Of a stretch of 64,000 nt of DNA, positions 35,002 to 44,210 are shown one piece after another (the stretch's first letter is position 1; the number at the start of each line of letters is the position of its first letter). The notes under the pieces were generated by a model that was not told the DNA's origin, made no database searches, and saw only the letters and a list, made by a program, of their open reading frames with translations. The stretch is from the NCBI RefSeq assembly GCF_030814225.1, contig NZ_JAUSUR010000001.1, positions 186,001 through 250,000 of the forward strand, in the 5' to 3' direction. Source of the stretch: Breznakia pachnodae (GTDB taxonomy: Bacteria; Bacillota_I; Bacilli_A; Erysipelotrichales; Erysipelotrichaceae). The position numbers and the translations under genes are program-made.

Positions 35002-36256
35002 AATATACAAAAAAGTACGAATCGATCAAATAACCTTTATTATATTTTTTTGACAAACGAAATAAGAAACTTTTTATATGTTGTCTCTTTTGTACTTGGT
35101 TAGAATAAGTATCTAATAAAATTTTAAACTTTTGTTTTTCTTTAATTGTTGCATCATTTTTGAAGTACCCCCATACATGTTCACTTGCATTTATAAAACC
35201 TGTTTCATTATCATTTAAAATTGCCTTATCAATTAACTGATAAAAACGCAAAGTAAAATTCTTATCTTTATCTTTTAACAATTCACGTATTTCTAAATAA
35301 TTTTGATGACTTTTCTCTAAAACAATATATTTATACCTTGCCCATTCTTTTTCAATAACAGTAATAGAGAAATTATTGTCATCCATACACAAGCTACATT
35401 TAATAGCAGATAAATTTTTATCTTTCACTTCTAGCATAATGTCAATATCTTTTCTATTTAGATGATGCACAAACGCAAGAAACTGTGTTGTATCAATTGT
35501 TTTTGAATGTGCTCCTTTTCTTTTTATACTATCTTGTTGTGAATAATGTATTTTTTGAGTACCATCTTCATTTTTCCAACTTTTCTTACACAAATCAATC
35601 CAATACTGATCATCTTTATTATCACCATTGTTATTTATTTCATTATGAAGGTTATCAAATACGACTGGAATATTTGTTCTTGAACTTATTTCTAAAACAT
35701 CCTTTATCGTATATAATTTATCATCATTTTCAATAACCAATCTTTTTTTAACATTATCATTTAAAGTATTATAGTTCTCTATAAATCGTTTCTTTGCTGA
35801 CGCTTTATCTCCATAAACTCCTCCGATATGTAAAATTAATTTATTAGTACTATCTAGATTCATAGCATCTAAAAATTCACAATGGTAATTTAAATCAGCA
35901 ATTGCTTTCTTCACTACTTCCGCATCTGGAGAATTTAAAACTGTATATTGTCCTGGATGCATAGAAAGACGAATATTGTATTTTATCGCTTTCTTTCCAA
36001 TTAACTTTAATTCATTTTTAAATTCATTTTCCCAGTCATATTTTACTGCTTTATGAGATGCCAAGGGAATAATATCTGAACTAATCCGAAACATATATAT
36101 TTTATTATTATAATTGTATTCCAGCATTGCATCCAATACTCTCAAATTATAGTCAATAATATTCTTCAAATTATCTGGTGTTGCATTTTTTAATGTACAA
36201 GTTTTTAAATTATATCCTTGCACTCCTTCCAATTTACATGCATAACCTATTCTCAT
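35000..36256 (-). CDS. uvsE: UV-damage endonuclease UvsE/UvdE with C-terminal DUF1722-like extension
   Basis: 418 residues. A UvdE TIM barrel (about 1-300) opens with MRIGYACKLEGV and includes SMHPGQYTVLNS, LILHIGGVYGDK, VIENDD, VVFDNLHNE and MLEVKDK, covering the metal-binding residues. The enzyme nicks DNA next to UV photoproducts. About 110 extra residues (WARYKYIVLEKSHQNYLEI... to GYLIDSYFF) resemble DUF1722. The gene is visibly A/T- and Asn-rich and sits directly after the tRNA cluster, so transfer is possible. Single-gene unit. Confidence 0.9.
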   Translation of the reverse strand: MRIGYACKLEGVQGYNLKTCTLKNATPDNLKNIIDYNLRVLDAMLEYNYNNKIYMFRISSDIIPLASHKAVKYDWENEFKNELKLIGKKAIKYNIRLSMHPGQYTVLNSPDAEVVKKAIADLNYHCEFLDAMNLDSTNKLILHIGGVYGDKASAKKRFIENYNTLNDNVKKRLVIENDDKLYTIKDVLEISSRTNIPVVFDNLHNEINNNGDNKDDQYWIDLCKKSWKNEDGTQKIHYSQQDSIKRKGAHSKTIDTTQFLAFVHHLNRKDIDIMLEVKDKNLSAIKCSLCMDDNNFSITVIEKEWARYKYIVLEKSHQNYLEIRELLKDKDKNFTLRFYQLIDKAILNDNETGFINASEHVWGYFKNDATIKEKQKFKILLDTYSNQVQKRQHIKSFLFRLSKKYNKGYLIDSYFFVY

Positions 36257-36282
36257 AATTGCCTCTTTTCTTATCTTTCCTT

Positions 36283-36990
36283 TTATTCTTCATTTATCCA
36301 TTCAAATATATAATTAACAGTTTGTTGACGCTGCTGTTGTGGTGAAATAGTTGCATCACCATCACCTGACTGCATACCATATTCCCCATAATAAGCATGA
36401 TTACCTCCATCTAAAGTAATATGTTTTGTATCACTTGGATAATCTTCTTTTGCCTCTTCAGCTTTATCTTTATTAATTACCTTATCTTTACTTCCTGTAA
36501 TTGTTAATATTTTTAAATCTGAATCTGATAGGTCTTTATAAGCATAAGACCCCAGAAATACAATTCCTTCTATTTTAGCTCCATATTTTTCAGCAAATAT
36601 ACTAGCAGATGTACCACCTAAAGAATGACCAATTATATACCACTTCTTAATATGAGGATTTTCATCAATTACATTATTTGCCTCATTATTATCTAATATA
36701 CTCAAACGAAATGGCATTTTCACAATCACTACAGTATCATCGTTTCGATGCAGTTCTTCAGCTAATGGAGCATAGGCCCTTTCATCAACCTTGCCACCAG
36801 GATAAACGATAAAACCAATATCACTATTTCCTTCATAGTATAAGTCACCATCTTTATCTTTCATCTTTTCACTGATTGTTATTGCAGCATCAGTTGCATG
36901 ATAATAATCATTAACATAATATACCAAGAATCCACTAATAAGTAATACAATGGATAATACTCCAATTAAGATTTTCTTTTTGATACTCAT
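36283..36990 (-). CDS. Membrane-anchored alpha/beta hydrolase
   Basis: 235 residues: N-terminal signal-anchor (about 5-26), then an alpha/beta-hydrolase domain with nucleophile elbow GHSLGG, oxyanion region YPGGKVDERAY, acid in TGSKDKV and catalytic His in GGNHAYYGEYG. This matches the Abhydrolase_5 type. An outward-facing esterase or lipase is likely; substrate unknown. AAGGAG precedes the start. Confidence 0.87.
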   Translation of the reverse strand: MSIKKKILIGVLSIVLLISGFLVYYVNDYYHATDAAITISEKMKDKDGDLYYEGNSDIGFIVYPGGKVDERAYAPLAEELHRNDDTVVIVKMPFRLSILDNNEANNVIDENPHIKKWYIIGHSLGGTSASIFAEKYGAKIEGIVFLGSYAYKDLSDSDLKILTITGSKDKVINKDKAEEAKEDYPSDTKHITLDGGNHAYYGEYGMQSGDGDATISPQQQRQQTVNYIFEWINEE

Positions 36991-37067
36991 ACTAATCTCC
37001 TTATATAATCATTCTTATTTTATCATTAAAGTAATCTACCAAGAAAAGATTTCACTCCGAATTTAAA

Positions 37068-37094
37068 ATAAGAAACATTATTGATGTTTCTTAT
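37068..37094 (-). terminator. Terminator of the MacB-like ABC pair
   Basis: ATAAGAAACAT and ATGTTTCTTAT, an 11-bp stem across the stop codon, then a T-rich tract on the minus strand. Confidence 0.75.
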
Positions 37095-37762
37095 AACTCT
37101 TTTCTTTTCAGCTCTCCATCACTTATCTCATAAATAACATCACACTTTTTCGCCATCCGTATATCGTGAGTTACCATAATAACACTACGTTTTCCTTCTT
37201 TTACAACATTCGCCAACAAATCAATGACCTCATATGCTTTGTCACTGTCAAGTGAAGCAGTAGGTTCATCAGCAAGAATAATCGTTGGTTCATTGTATAA
37301 GGCTCTTGCTATTGCAACTCTTTGACGTTGACCTCCTGATAACTGATTTACATATTTATTTTTTATAGAATCAATATCTAACTTTTCAAACAATTCATTT
37401 AAATATTCTTCTTTTGGTTTGTGAGTAATTTTATCAATCAAACGAAATTGCTCTTTTACTTTTAAAAATGGTATTAAGTTAGAAGACTGGAAAATAAATC
37501 CAATTTTATCAAATCGAAGTTTTGCTTTATCTTTTTCCTGTTGTTCATTAATCTTTTCACCATTCAGATATACAGTCCCTGTTGTCGGTTTCTGTAATAA
37601 TCCTAGAATTGTTAATAATGTACTTTTCCCTGAACCACTTGGTCCAATAATTGCAACAAACTGATTTTCTTCTATTTCTAAATTGGTTTGTTTTAATGCT
37701 TGTATTTTAGTTGTTCCATCTTTAAATTCTTTACTTACATTTTCTAATTTCATAATACTCAT
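37091..37762 (-). CDS. ABC transporter ATP-binding protein (LolD/MacB type)
   Basis: 223 residues with Walker A GPSGSGKST, Q-loop, signature LSGGQRQRVAIARAL and Walker B IILADEPTASLD, followed by the H-loop THD. This is the MacB/LolD/BceA group, which works by mechanotransmission or export of lipids and antimicrobial peptides. The start lies 2 nt after the permease stop. Confidence 0.92.
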   Translation of the reverse strand: MSIMKLENVSKEFKDGTTKIQALKQTNLEIEENQFVAIIGPSGSGKSTLLTILGLLQKPTTGTVYLNGEKINEQQEKDKAKLRFDKIGFIFQSSNLIPFLKVKEQFRLIDKITHKPKEEYLNELFEKLDIDSIKNKYVNQLSGGQRQRVAIARALYNEPTIILADEPTASLDSDKAYEVIDLLANVVKEGKRSVIMVTHDIRMAKKCDVIYEISDGELKRKEL

Positions 37763-37764
37763 AG

Positions 37765-38838
37765 TTATACCCCCATAGCGATCAGTGGATCGACTTTCGT
37801 TGCTGAGCGAACAGAGAATAATGCTCCTATCAGTGAGAAAACAAACATTGACAATAGAATTGCTCCAAACAACAATCCACTAAATTGGAATGGAACGCTT
37901 TCTGGCAAAAATAATGATGTCACAAAAGTTAATAATGATCCCGTTGCTGTTCCTATAAATGTAAGAGCCAATGTCTGAGCAATTACACTTCTGCGAATAA
38001 TCTTATTTGAAATCCCTTGAGCTTTCATTATTCCAAACATTGCTGTTTTCTGTACTGTTAATACATAAATAAAGATACCTAAAACAAAAGCTACAATTCC
38101 AATTAGAAATCCAATCATTAAACTAAAAGTTAACACCTGTGGACGATATCCTGGTATCTCATCAATAAACTGATTAATAGTTAATTTATCTAACGATGAA
38201 TCTTGTATATCTACAGTCCCTTTATAAACAATTCCATTCACCATTGTATTGCTCATCGTTTGAGATGGCATATTAACAAAACTGCGATAATCATCCAGCG
38301 ATACATAAATCACTGGTGCAGTATTAAACTTTTTATCTTCGCTGAAGCCTACAATTGTCAGTTTTGTATCAAAACTTGACAGTTCTATTTTATCGCCTAT
38401 TTCATATCCATATTTTGTATTCAAACTACTGTCAACAACTGCCTCATTACTAGCTGCAAACACTTCACCTTCACTAACCTCAGGCATAATAAATCCTTTT
38501 TCTTCAATTCCAAAGATATAAGTATTTAGTGTTTCTGACTCTTCATCTCCATCAAGAGAGATGATTGATGCACTTACACTTAATAGTGCACTTTGTTTAG
38601 CATCCACTGACTTATATTGTTCCTCATTTAAATACGACATAGTTATTGAATCATTTGCATTCTTATTAAGAATAATTCCATCAGCATCCCATGCATCCAC
38701 ACTCGATCGATTATCACTGGCCAACCCATAGGCTAGTCCACTTAAAAAAATAGTTAGATACGTTGTAAGCATAATAACTAAAATAATTAAAATATATCTG
38801 CTCTTTGAAAATAGTATTTCTTTTATTGCTAAAAACAT
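37765..38838 (-). CDS. ABC transporter permease (FtsX/MacB type)
   Basis: 357 residues: helix 1 (about 12-32), a large MacB-like extracytoplasmic domain (about 35-230), then three helices of the FtsX domain (about 235-355), with VQKTAMFGIMKAQGISNKIIRRSV as the coupling segment. It forms a two-gene operon with the ATPase. Its leader contains two hairpins (38905-38993), so expression may be attenuated. No two-component pair is adjacent. Confidence 0.9.
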   Translation of the reverse strand: MFLAIKEILFSKSRYILIILVIMLTTYLTIFLSGLAYGLASDNRSSVDAWDADGIILNKNANDSITMSYLNEEQYKSVDAKQSALLSVSASIISLDGDEESETLNTYIFGIEEKGFIMPEVSEGEVFAASNEAVVDSSLNTKYGYEIGDKIELSSFDTKLTIVGFSEDKKFNTAPVIYVSLDDYRSFVNMPSQTMSNTMVNGIVYKGTVDIQDSSLDKLTINQFIDEIPGYRPQVLTFSLMIGFLIGIVAFVLGIFIYVLTVQKTAMFGIMKAQGISNKIIRRSVIAQTLALTFIGTATGSLLTFVTSLFLPESVPFQFSGLLFGAILLSMFVFSLIGALFSVRSATKVDPLIAMGV

Positions 38839-38904
38839 AAAAAAACCCCTTTCCTATCTCTTGGGTTCATTATAAAACGATTCTTCAAAGAAGAAAATTA
38901 AAAT

Positions 38905-38993
38905 GCCTACTTTAAAAGCAGGCACCTTAATATAAAATGCACTACAAGGTTATAGATAAAAATTGGAACGATGTTTGGTTACCTTGTATTGCA
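38905..38993 (-). promoter_or_regulatory. Structured leader of the ABC operon (possible attenuator)
   Basis: On the minus strand a 13-bp stem with one mismatch (38993-38981 with 38950-38938) encloses a 30-nt loop. It is followed by GCCTGC/GTAGGC (38923-38918 with 38910-38905) and ATTTTAATTTT, a weak terminator-like hairpin, before the permease start. No known riboswitch is recognised. Confidence 0.45.
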
Positions 38994-39143
38994 CTTATAC
39001 TATAGCTTACTGTAAATAAAAACACACCGTCCTGTTATACAAGACAAATTTATCGTCATAAATATAATTTCTTTTCAAATTTTTAGGATTTTTTTCTTAT
39101 TAAGTAAACAAACTAGTAGGACAATCTATAAGAAAGGAACGTT

Positions 39144-42107
39144 ATGAAAAAAAGAAAATACAAATTATTATCAATACTAGGAGTAATTGCAATGTTGATT
39201 AGTCTATTCCCTGTTACACTTCAGGCACAGACTCCAACATTGTCATTTGAATTCCCCTATCCCTTAAGCTATGACAAAAATGATAAATGGAATATTGGAA
39301 TTGATCAGACAGTGCATACGGAAATTGATTTTGCCAACTATTCAAGAATGTATGTTGACAACAATAAAGTTCGCTGTAGTCAGTTAGGAATCATTGCCGT
39401 TGCTGGAGCTCAATATACAGTAGATCTTTTAGATACAAAGGAATATCCAGAAAAAGTGAAAGAAAGATTAAAAGATATTGAAGCATTTGGTTATGGAATG
39501 AATAATGATACAAGTGATGAAATGGACTTTGCAACATCCATTCGAATATGGCAGGAATTAAATGCATATAATTCAAATGAACTTGCAAAGCCTACGCATA
39601 TTCATCCTGATATCCAAAGTAAAATAGACATTATTAATCAACGTTTATCGATTAAAGAAAAAAATGTCTCTTTTCAAAATAACACTATTCAACTGATTGG
39701 GTATGGTGAAAAATATGGAATTACATTAAATGACAGTGAGAATGTTTTTCAGCACTATATCAATAAGAACATTGATGGGGTCCATTACAAAAGAAGTGGA
39801 AACACTATTAAAGTGTGGGTAAAGCGTGGAGATTATCCTAGTGGAACTTTGGAGTTTCAATTATTTCCAACAAATAAAAGTGATGTTTCATTAGCATATT
39901 CATCAGTTAATAAAAGTCAGGATGTTATATATTTATCTGGTGCCAAACCTAAGACAATGAGTATAAGTTATCAGGTGAATGAAGGCGAAGTAGAACTAAA
40001 GAAACAGGATATCGAAACAGGAACTATCTCACAAGGAAATGCTTCTCTTTTTGAGAATGGAAACTATCGTCTTTATTATGCCAAAGATGTTGTCATAAAT
40101 AATACTGTTGTACATAAAGAAAATGAATTAGTCAGTGAAATAAATATTGGCAAAGATTTGAGCATGGTGTGGAAACAATTAATTTGTGCGGATTATTACA
40201 TACAGGAAAGCAATGCCCCTACTGGTTATTTGTTAGATAGTACTAAGCACTACTTTTCAATAAATAAGGATAATAAAAAAGTTACACTACTATCGAAAGA
40301 ACAAGTAAAAAAGCAAGGAGCTGAAATTATCAAGATATCTAGTAATGGTGAAAGCAGTGAAGTCATCTATTTAGAGGGAGCTGAGTTTAGTGGAAAACTA
40401 TTGAGTGAAGTAAATGAAAAAGGTAAAGAGAATGCTGCAGTAATTACTAGTGTTACTACAGACCAAAATGGATATGCTAAGATTCCAGAACTTCCTTATG
40501 GAACCTATATCTTTTATGAAACCAAAACGCCTGAAGGATATTTGACAGCACAACCTTTCATCATCGAAATCACTCAGGATAGTCGCGACCCTCTTCCTGT
40601 ACGTGTCGTGAATAACGTTCCATTTGAAGCTTATATTCATGGTATAAAGCAAAATGGTACTACTGCACAGACAATCACGCTCACAAGCGCTGTATTTGAG
40701 TTATACGACAGCAATGGTGATGTCGTTTCATTTAAACTTGGCAACAAAGAACTTACCAAACTATCAACTGATGAAAATGGTGTTTTCTCTACCCCTCTAA
40801 AAATAAAAAGTGGCGTTTATACAATTAAGGAAATAGAAACACCGAAAGGTTTTATTAAATTAGAGTTACCAATTACCGTAACTGTATCTAATGATACTAT
40901 TTCATATGATGATAAAGGAAATGCATTCGTAGAAATCAAAATTAGTAATGAGCGACCTGAAGGTAAAGTATTACTAAGTAAAGTGTTTGAAGAAAATGAA
41001 AACTTAGATAATGAAACTTTAGAAGCAGGATTTGAAATCAGGACAAGTACTCCAATTATTGATCCTACAGATGGTAGTGTTGAATATGAAAAAGGTTCAA
41101 TAATTAAAAATCCTAATCGTCAAGATGGTTTGTTTGTAGTAAAACAGTACGAGACCATAGAAATAGATCATTTACCAATTGGAGCCGAGGGTTCTACTTT
41201 TATATTCAGTGAAAAGATAGTTCCTACTGGTTATCAAAAAATTGAAGACTTTACAATAGAGTTTAAAATCACTGATGATACAACTAAAACATATACTATC
41301 CAAAAAGAAGTAGAAAACAAAATCATTACGCTGGATATTGAAATAATCAAAACTAACGAATTTACAAACGAAGTAATTCTTGATAAAGATTTCGAGTTTA
41401 CAATGTATGAAGATTTAGAATGCACAAAAATTGTAGAATCTGCAAAAGGAAATCTTTCAGTAGGTAGTGTATATTTCAAAAACATTCCATATGGTGCAAC
41501 TCGTTATTTTAAAGAAACAAATGCACCAGAAGGCTACCTCTTAAGTGATGAAGTTATTAAAGTTGTATTTGATGAACAATATTTAGATATTGGAGGTGTG
41601 ATTCAAATAGAATACACAAATAAACCAATTCCTAAAGTTTCAACATTAGCAAAAGGAAAAGCAAATCAAAAAACTTTTGATCCAAATGTGAAAAATACTA
41701 TTTTGGATATTACCCAAACCGAGGACTTTGATATTTCTATAATTTATGATCGAACTACAGAAGTAATAAGCAAAAAGGATAATAAAGCTATATTCACAAT
41801 AAATGATACCGTTTCTTTTGAACAAAAAGATACAGAGTCGGTTATTGAGTTAATAATACCAGCAAACACTGTAACAGAGGATGGTGAGTACTACATTGCA
41901 CAACATTATTATGACAGTAGTAATGGAGAACTATATTTATCTCACAATGATGCGAATGATAAAAATCAAAGTATTAAATTTCAAACCAAGAAACAACCAA
42001 AGACATATGATCCTACATATGCTAATGGCTGGTTGTCATTAATTGGTTTATCAATTATTACAATTACCTCTCTTCTTTATTGGAAAAGAGAGAAACTACA
42101 TAAATAA
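39144..42107 (+). CDS. Cell-surface VaFE/CnaB-repeat protein (adhesin or pilin type)
   Basis: 987 residues: signal peptide (about 1-28); an N-terminal domain like a thioester domain (Cys in VRCSQLG, and SIRIW where TQxAIW is usual); about five CnaB/SpaA-type repeats, each ending in a Pro-Gly-Tyr motif after an isopeptide-type Glu (ESNAPTGYL, ETKTPEGYL, EIETPKGFI, EKIVPTGYQ, ETNAPEGYL); a VaFE-like repeat (about 830-950); then QPKTY, a hydrophobic helix and KREKLHK. The sorting motif is not LPXTG. No sortase gene is in the window. It is probably wall-attached and adhesive. Confidence 0.85.
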   Translation: MKKRKYKLLSILGVIAMLISLFPVTLQAQTPTLSFEFPYPLSYDKNDKWNIGIDQTVHTEIDFANYSRMYVDNNKVRCSQLGIIAVAGAQYTVDLLDTKEYPEKVKERLKDIEAFGYGMNNDTSDEMDFATSIRIWQELNAYNSNELAKPTHIHPDIQSKIDIINQRLSIKEKNVSFQNNTIQLIGYGEKYGITLNDSENVFQHYINKNIDGVHYKRSGNTIKVWVKRGDYPSGTLEFQLFPTNKSDVSLAYSSVNKSQDVIYLSGAKPKTMSISYQVNEGEVELKKQDIETGTISQGNASLFENGNYRLYYAKDVVINNTVVHKENELVSEINIGKDLSMVWKQLICADYYIQESNAPTGYLLDSTKHYFSINKDNKKVTLLSKEQVKKQGAEIIKISSNGESSEVIYLEGAEFSGKLLSEVNEKGKENAAVITSVTTDQNGYAKIPELPYGTYIFYETKTPEGYLTAQPFIIEITQDSRDPLPVRVVNNVPFEAYIHGIKQNGTTAQTITLTSAVFELYDSNGDVVSFKLGNKELTKLSTDENGVFSTPLKIKSGVYTIKEIETPKGFIKLELPITVTVSNDTISYDDKGNAFVEIKISNERPEGKVLLSKVFEENENLDNETLEAGFEIRTSTPIIDPTDGSVEYEKGSIIKNPNRQDGLFVVKQYETIEIDHLPIGAEGSTFIFSEKIVPTGYQKIEDFTIEFKITDDTTKTYTIQKEVENKIITLDIEIIKTNEFTNEVILDKDFEFTMYEDLECTKIVESAKGNLSVGSVYFKNIPYGATRYFKETNAPEGYLLSDEVIKVVFDEQYLDIGGVIQIEYTNKPIPKVSTLAKGKANQKTFDPNVKNTILDITQTEDFDISIIYDRTTEVISKKDNKAIFTINDTVSFEQKDTESVIELIIPANTVTEDGEYYIAQHYYDSSNGELYLSHNDANDKNQSIKFQTKKQPKTYDPTYANGWLSLIGLSIITITSLLYWKREKLHK

Positions 42108-42227
42108 TTCGCTTATTTATGCATCATATAATAAAGAGTATGAGGTAATACCATTTTCGATATAATGCCGTTTCACTATTTAACCAAGTAATTAATAATG
42201 TTAAAATCCTACTATTGGAGAAAATTT

Positions 42228-42998
42228 ATGAGTGTGTTAACAGGTATTGGGTCAAAAAAAGTAAATATGGCAAAAAAGAATCCCATTCATTATTTATTTA
42301 AGGCAATTATGGGTGGACTTTATTTAGGGGTAGCAATGATTTTATCATATACACTTGGTGCATTGTTTATCGATTCCCCTGAAATATCCAAATTATTAAT
42401 AGCATTTAGCTTCGGAATTGGAATTATTCTTATACTGTTTCTTGGTGCTGAGTTATTCACTGGTAATTGTCTAACAACAACGATTGCTATGTACCAGAAA
42501 AAATGTACGATAAAAGAATTAATTCCATCATGGTTTCTGTGCTATCTTGGAAATATGATAGGAATTGTATTTATATGCGTATTATTCATTTGGAGTCAGG
42601 CAAGCAATCCTTTGTATGATAATTTCTTGAGAAATATTAATGTAGCTAAATTAGATTACAATGTTATTGAAGTATTCTTAAAAGCTGTACTTTGTAATTT
42701 CATCGTTTGTATTGCAAGTTATGCAGGCGTTAAAATTAAAGATGATACCGCAAAGACTATTATCATCTTCTTCGTAATAGCAGCATTTGTATTGCCAGGT
42801 TTCGAACACTGTATCGCCAACTTTGGAACCTTTGCATTAGGTATCGCAAAATATGGAACAGCAATTGACTGGAGTGGTATTCCACTACATACACTTGCTT
42901 CCACACTTGGAAATATGGTTGGAGGAGCATTTCTGTTTGCTACACCAATGTACTTTTTATTAAAATCAGAAGAAAAAGAAGTTGCGACCTCTGAATAG
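42228..42998 (+). CDS. Formate/nitrite transporter (FNT) family channel
   Basis: 256 residues from ATG 42228 (GGAG 7 nt upstream; the earlier ATG lacks a site). Six helices with the FNT omega loops: GAELFTGNC and GFEHCIANF, including the central His of the pore. The family passes formate, nitrite or hydrosulfide across the membrane. No pyruvate-formate lyase or nitrite reductase is nearby, so the substrate is open. Confidence 0.93.
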   Translation: MSVLTGIGSKKVNMAKKNPIHYLFKAIMGGLYLGVAMILSYTLGALFIDSPEISKLLIAFSFGIGIILILFLGAELFTGNCLTTTIAMYQKKCTIKELIPSWFLCYLGNMIGIVFICVLFIWSQASNPLYDNFLRNINVAKLDYNVIEVFLKAVLCNFIVCIASYAGVKIKDDTAKTIIIFFVIAAFVLPGFEHCIANFGTFALGIAKYGTAIDWSGIPLHTLASTLGNMVGGAFLFATPMYFLLKSEEKEVATSE

Positions 42999-43015
42999 GT
43001 TACAACTTCTTTTAT
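42977..43015. terminator. Terminator between FNT and ThrE-like genes
   Basis: AGAAGTTG and CAACTTCT pair, with further inner pairs and one mismatch, over the FNT stop; TTTTATTT follows on the plus strand. Confidence 0.6.
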
Positions 43016-43446
43016 TTATTTACTGGTTTTCTTATTAACTTGGCAAACGTAGATACAAATAACATTCCTAGCGCTAATAAACCAGCACTGCTTAAGGTAT
43101 CTAGACCGATATCTGCTGCCGCTTTTAAATCATCATTTACAATTGATAACATTGTAAGATACATTCCATTTCCTGGCACAAGTGGAATCAGTGAACTGAT
43201 TGCAAATGTGGTAACAGTTGTTTTCCTGACTCTTGCTATAATCTCTGAATAAATAGAGAATGCCACTGCAGCTAAGAAGATAGAAAGATTCACTCCTAAA
43301 GATATCAATAATCCCATTTCATATACAAAATAGCCAATTGCTCCACCAAATCCTGCATAAATTAAATTCTCTTTTTTAATATTAAATAGGATTCCAAAAA
43401 ATAAAGATGCTGCGAAAGAGGATATCACTTTAACTAAAATTATCAT
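43012..43446 (-). CDS. Threonine/serine exporter, YjjB-type subunit (DUF3815)
   Basis: 144 residues from ATG 43446, overlapping the upstream stop (TAATG) and preceded by AGGAGG. Four to five helices and the SSLIPLVPGNGMY segment mark the C-terminal half of ThrE. In this organism the exporter is split into two genes, as in E. coli YjjP/YjjB, which exports succinate or small amino acids. It is translationally coupled to its partner. Confidence 0.88.
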   Translation of the reverse strand: MIILVKVISSFAASLFFGILFNIKKENLIYAGFGGAIGYFVYEMGLLISLGVNLSIFLAAVAFSIYSEIIARVRKTTVTTFAISSLIPLVPGNGMYLTMLSIVNDDLKAAADIGLDTLSSAGLLALGMLFVSTFAKLIRKPVNK

Positions 43447-44210
43447 TAGACACCTCCTATATACATCATCCACACACTTAATACAACCCCTGCACCAAGT
43501 GCTAGTGCAACAGCAATAAGAACAGCTTCAATCGCTCTTGTTGCACCAGATAATAGGTCTCCTGAAATCCAGTCACGAACAGCATTTGTAATTGCTACTC
43601 CCGGAACCAATAACATTAAGGTACCAATGATTGTTGTATCTCTTGAATGAACAAGCCCAATATACGTTAAAATAAGAATCAGAAATGTCAGCATTGCTGA
43701 TAATATTGTAATCTTAACAATCGAATTAATGTTTTTGCGATCAAAAATACCACCAACATACTGTACAAATGTACCAATCACTAATGCATAAAATCCATCT
43801 GTGAGGGTTCCTTCAAACAGATATGTGAAGAACATCGCCGCAAACCCTCCAGACAATATTCTCATAATAGTAGGATACTCTTGAATTTGAGTAACCTTTT
43901 TTAATTCATGAAATGCTTGTGTTTCATCTAGTTCACTAGATGCACATTGTCTTGAAATCTGATTGACTTGATTAATTCGTTCAAGATTAATTCTGCTTCC
44001 TTTGATTCGCAATACTTTTGTATAAGAATCATCATTATAATCAAAAGAAACAAACAATCCAGTTGGAGTTGCAAATGCCTGTGCATCATGCGCAAGAAAA
44101 GATTCACAGATTCTAGTTACCGTTTCTTCAACTCTTACTGTCTCTGCTCCACTCTCCAATAGTATTTTTCCAGCTAATGTTCCCGCTTTTAAAACAACAT
44201 CAGGTCTCAT
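43446..44210 (-). CDS. Threonine/serine exporter, YjjP-type subunit (DUF1212)
   Basis: 254 residues. A cytoplasmic N-terminal domain (about 1-115) with LLESGAETVRVEETVTRI is followed by five helices with LMLLVPGVAITNAVRDWISGD, the typical ThrE motif. It forms an exporter with the overlapping YjjB-type subunit. The start overlaps the ygiQ stop by 4 bp, so all three genes are one unit. Confidence 0.9.
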   Translation of the reverse strand: MRPDVVLKAGTLAGKILLESGAETVRVEETVTRICESFLAHDAQAFATPTGLFVSFDYNDDSYTKVLRIKGSRINLERINQVNQISRQCASSELDETQAFHELKKVTQIQEYPTIMRILSGGFAAMFFTYLFEGTLTDGFYALVIGTFVQYVGGIFDRKNINSIVKITILSAMLTFLILILTYIGLVHSRDTTIIGTLMLLVPGVAITNAVRDWISGDLLSGATRAIEAVLIAVALALGAGVVLSVWMMYIGGV

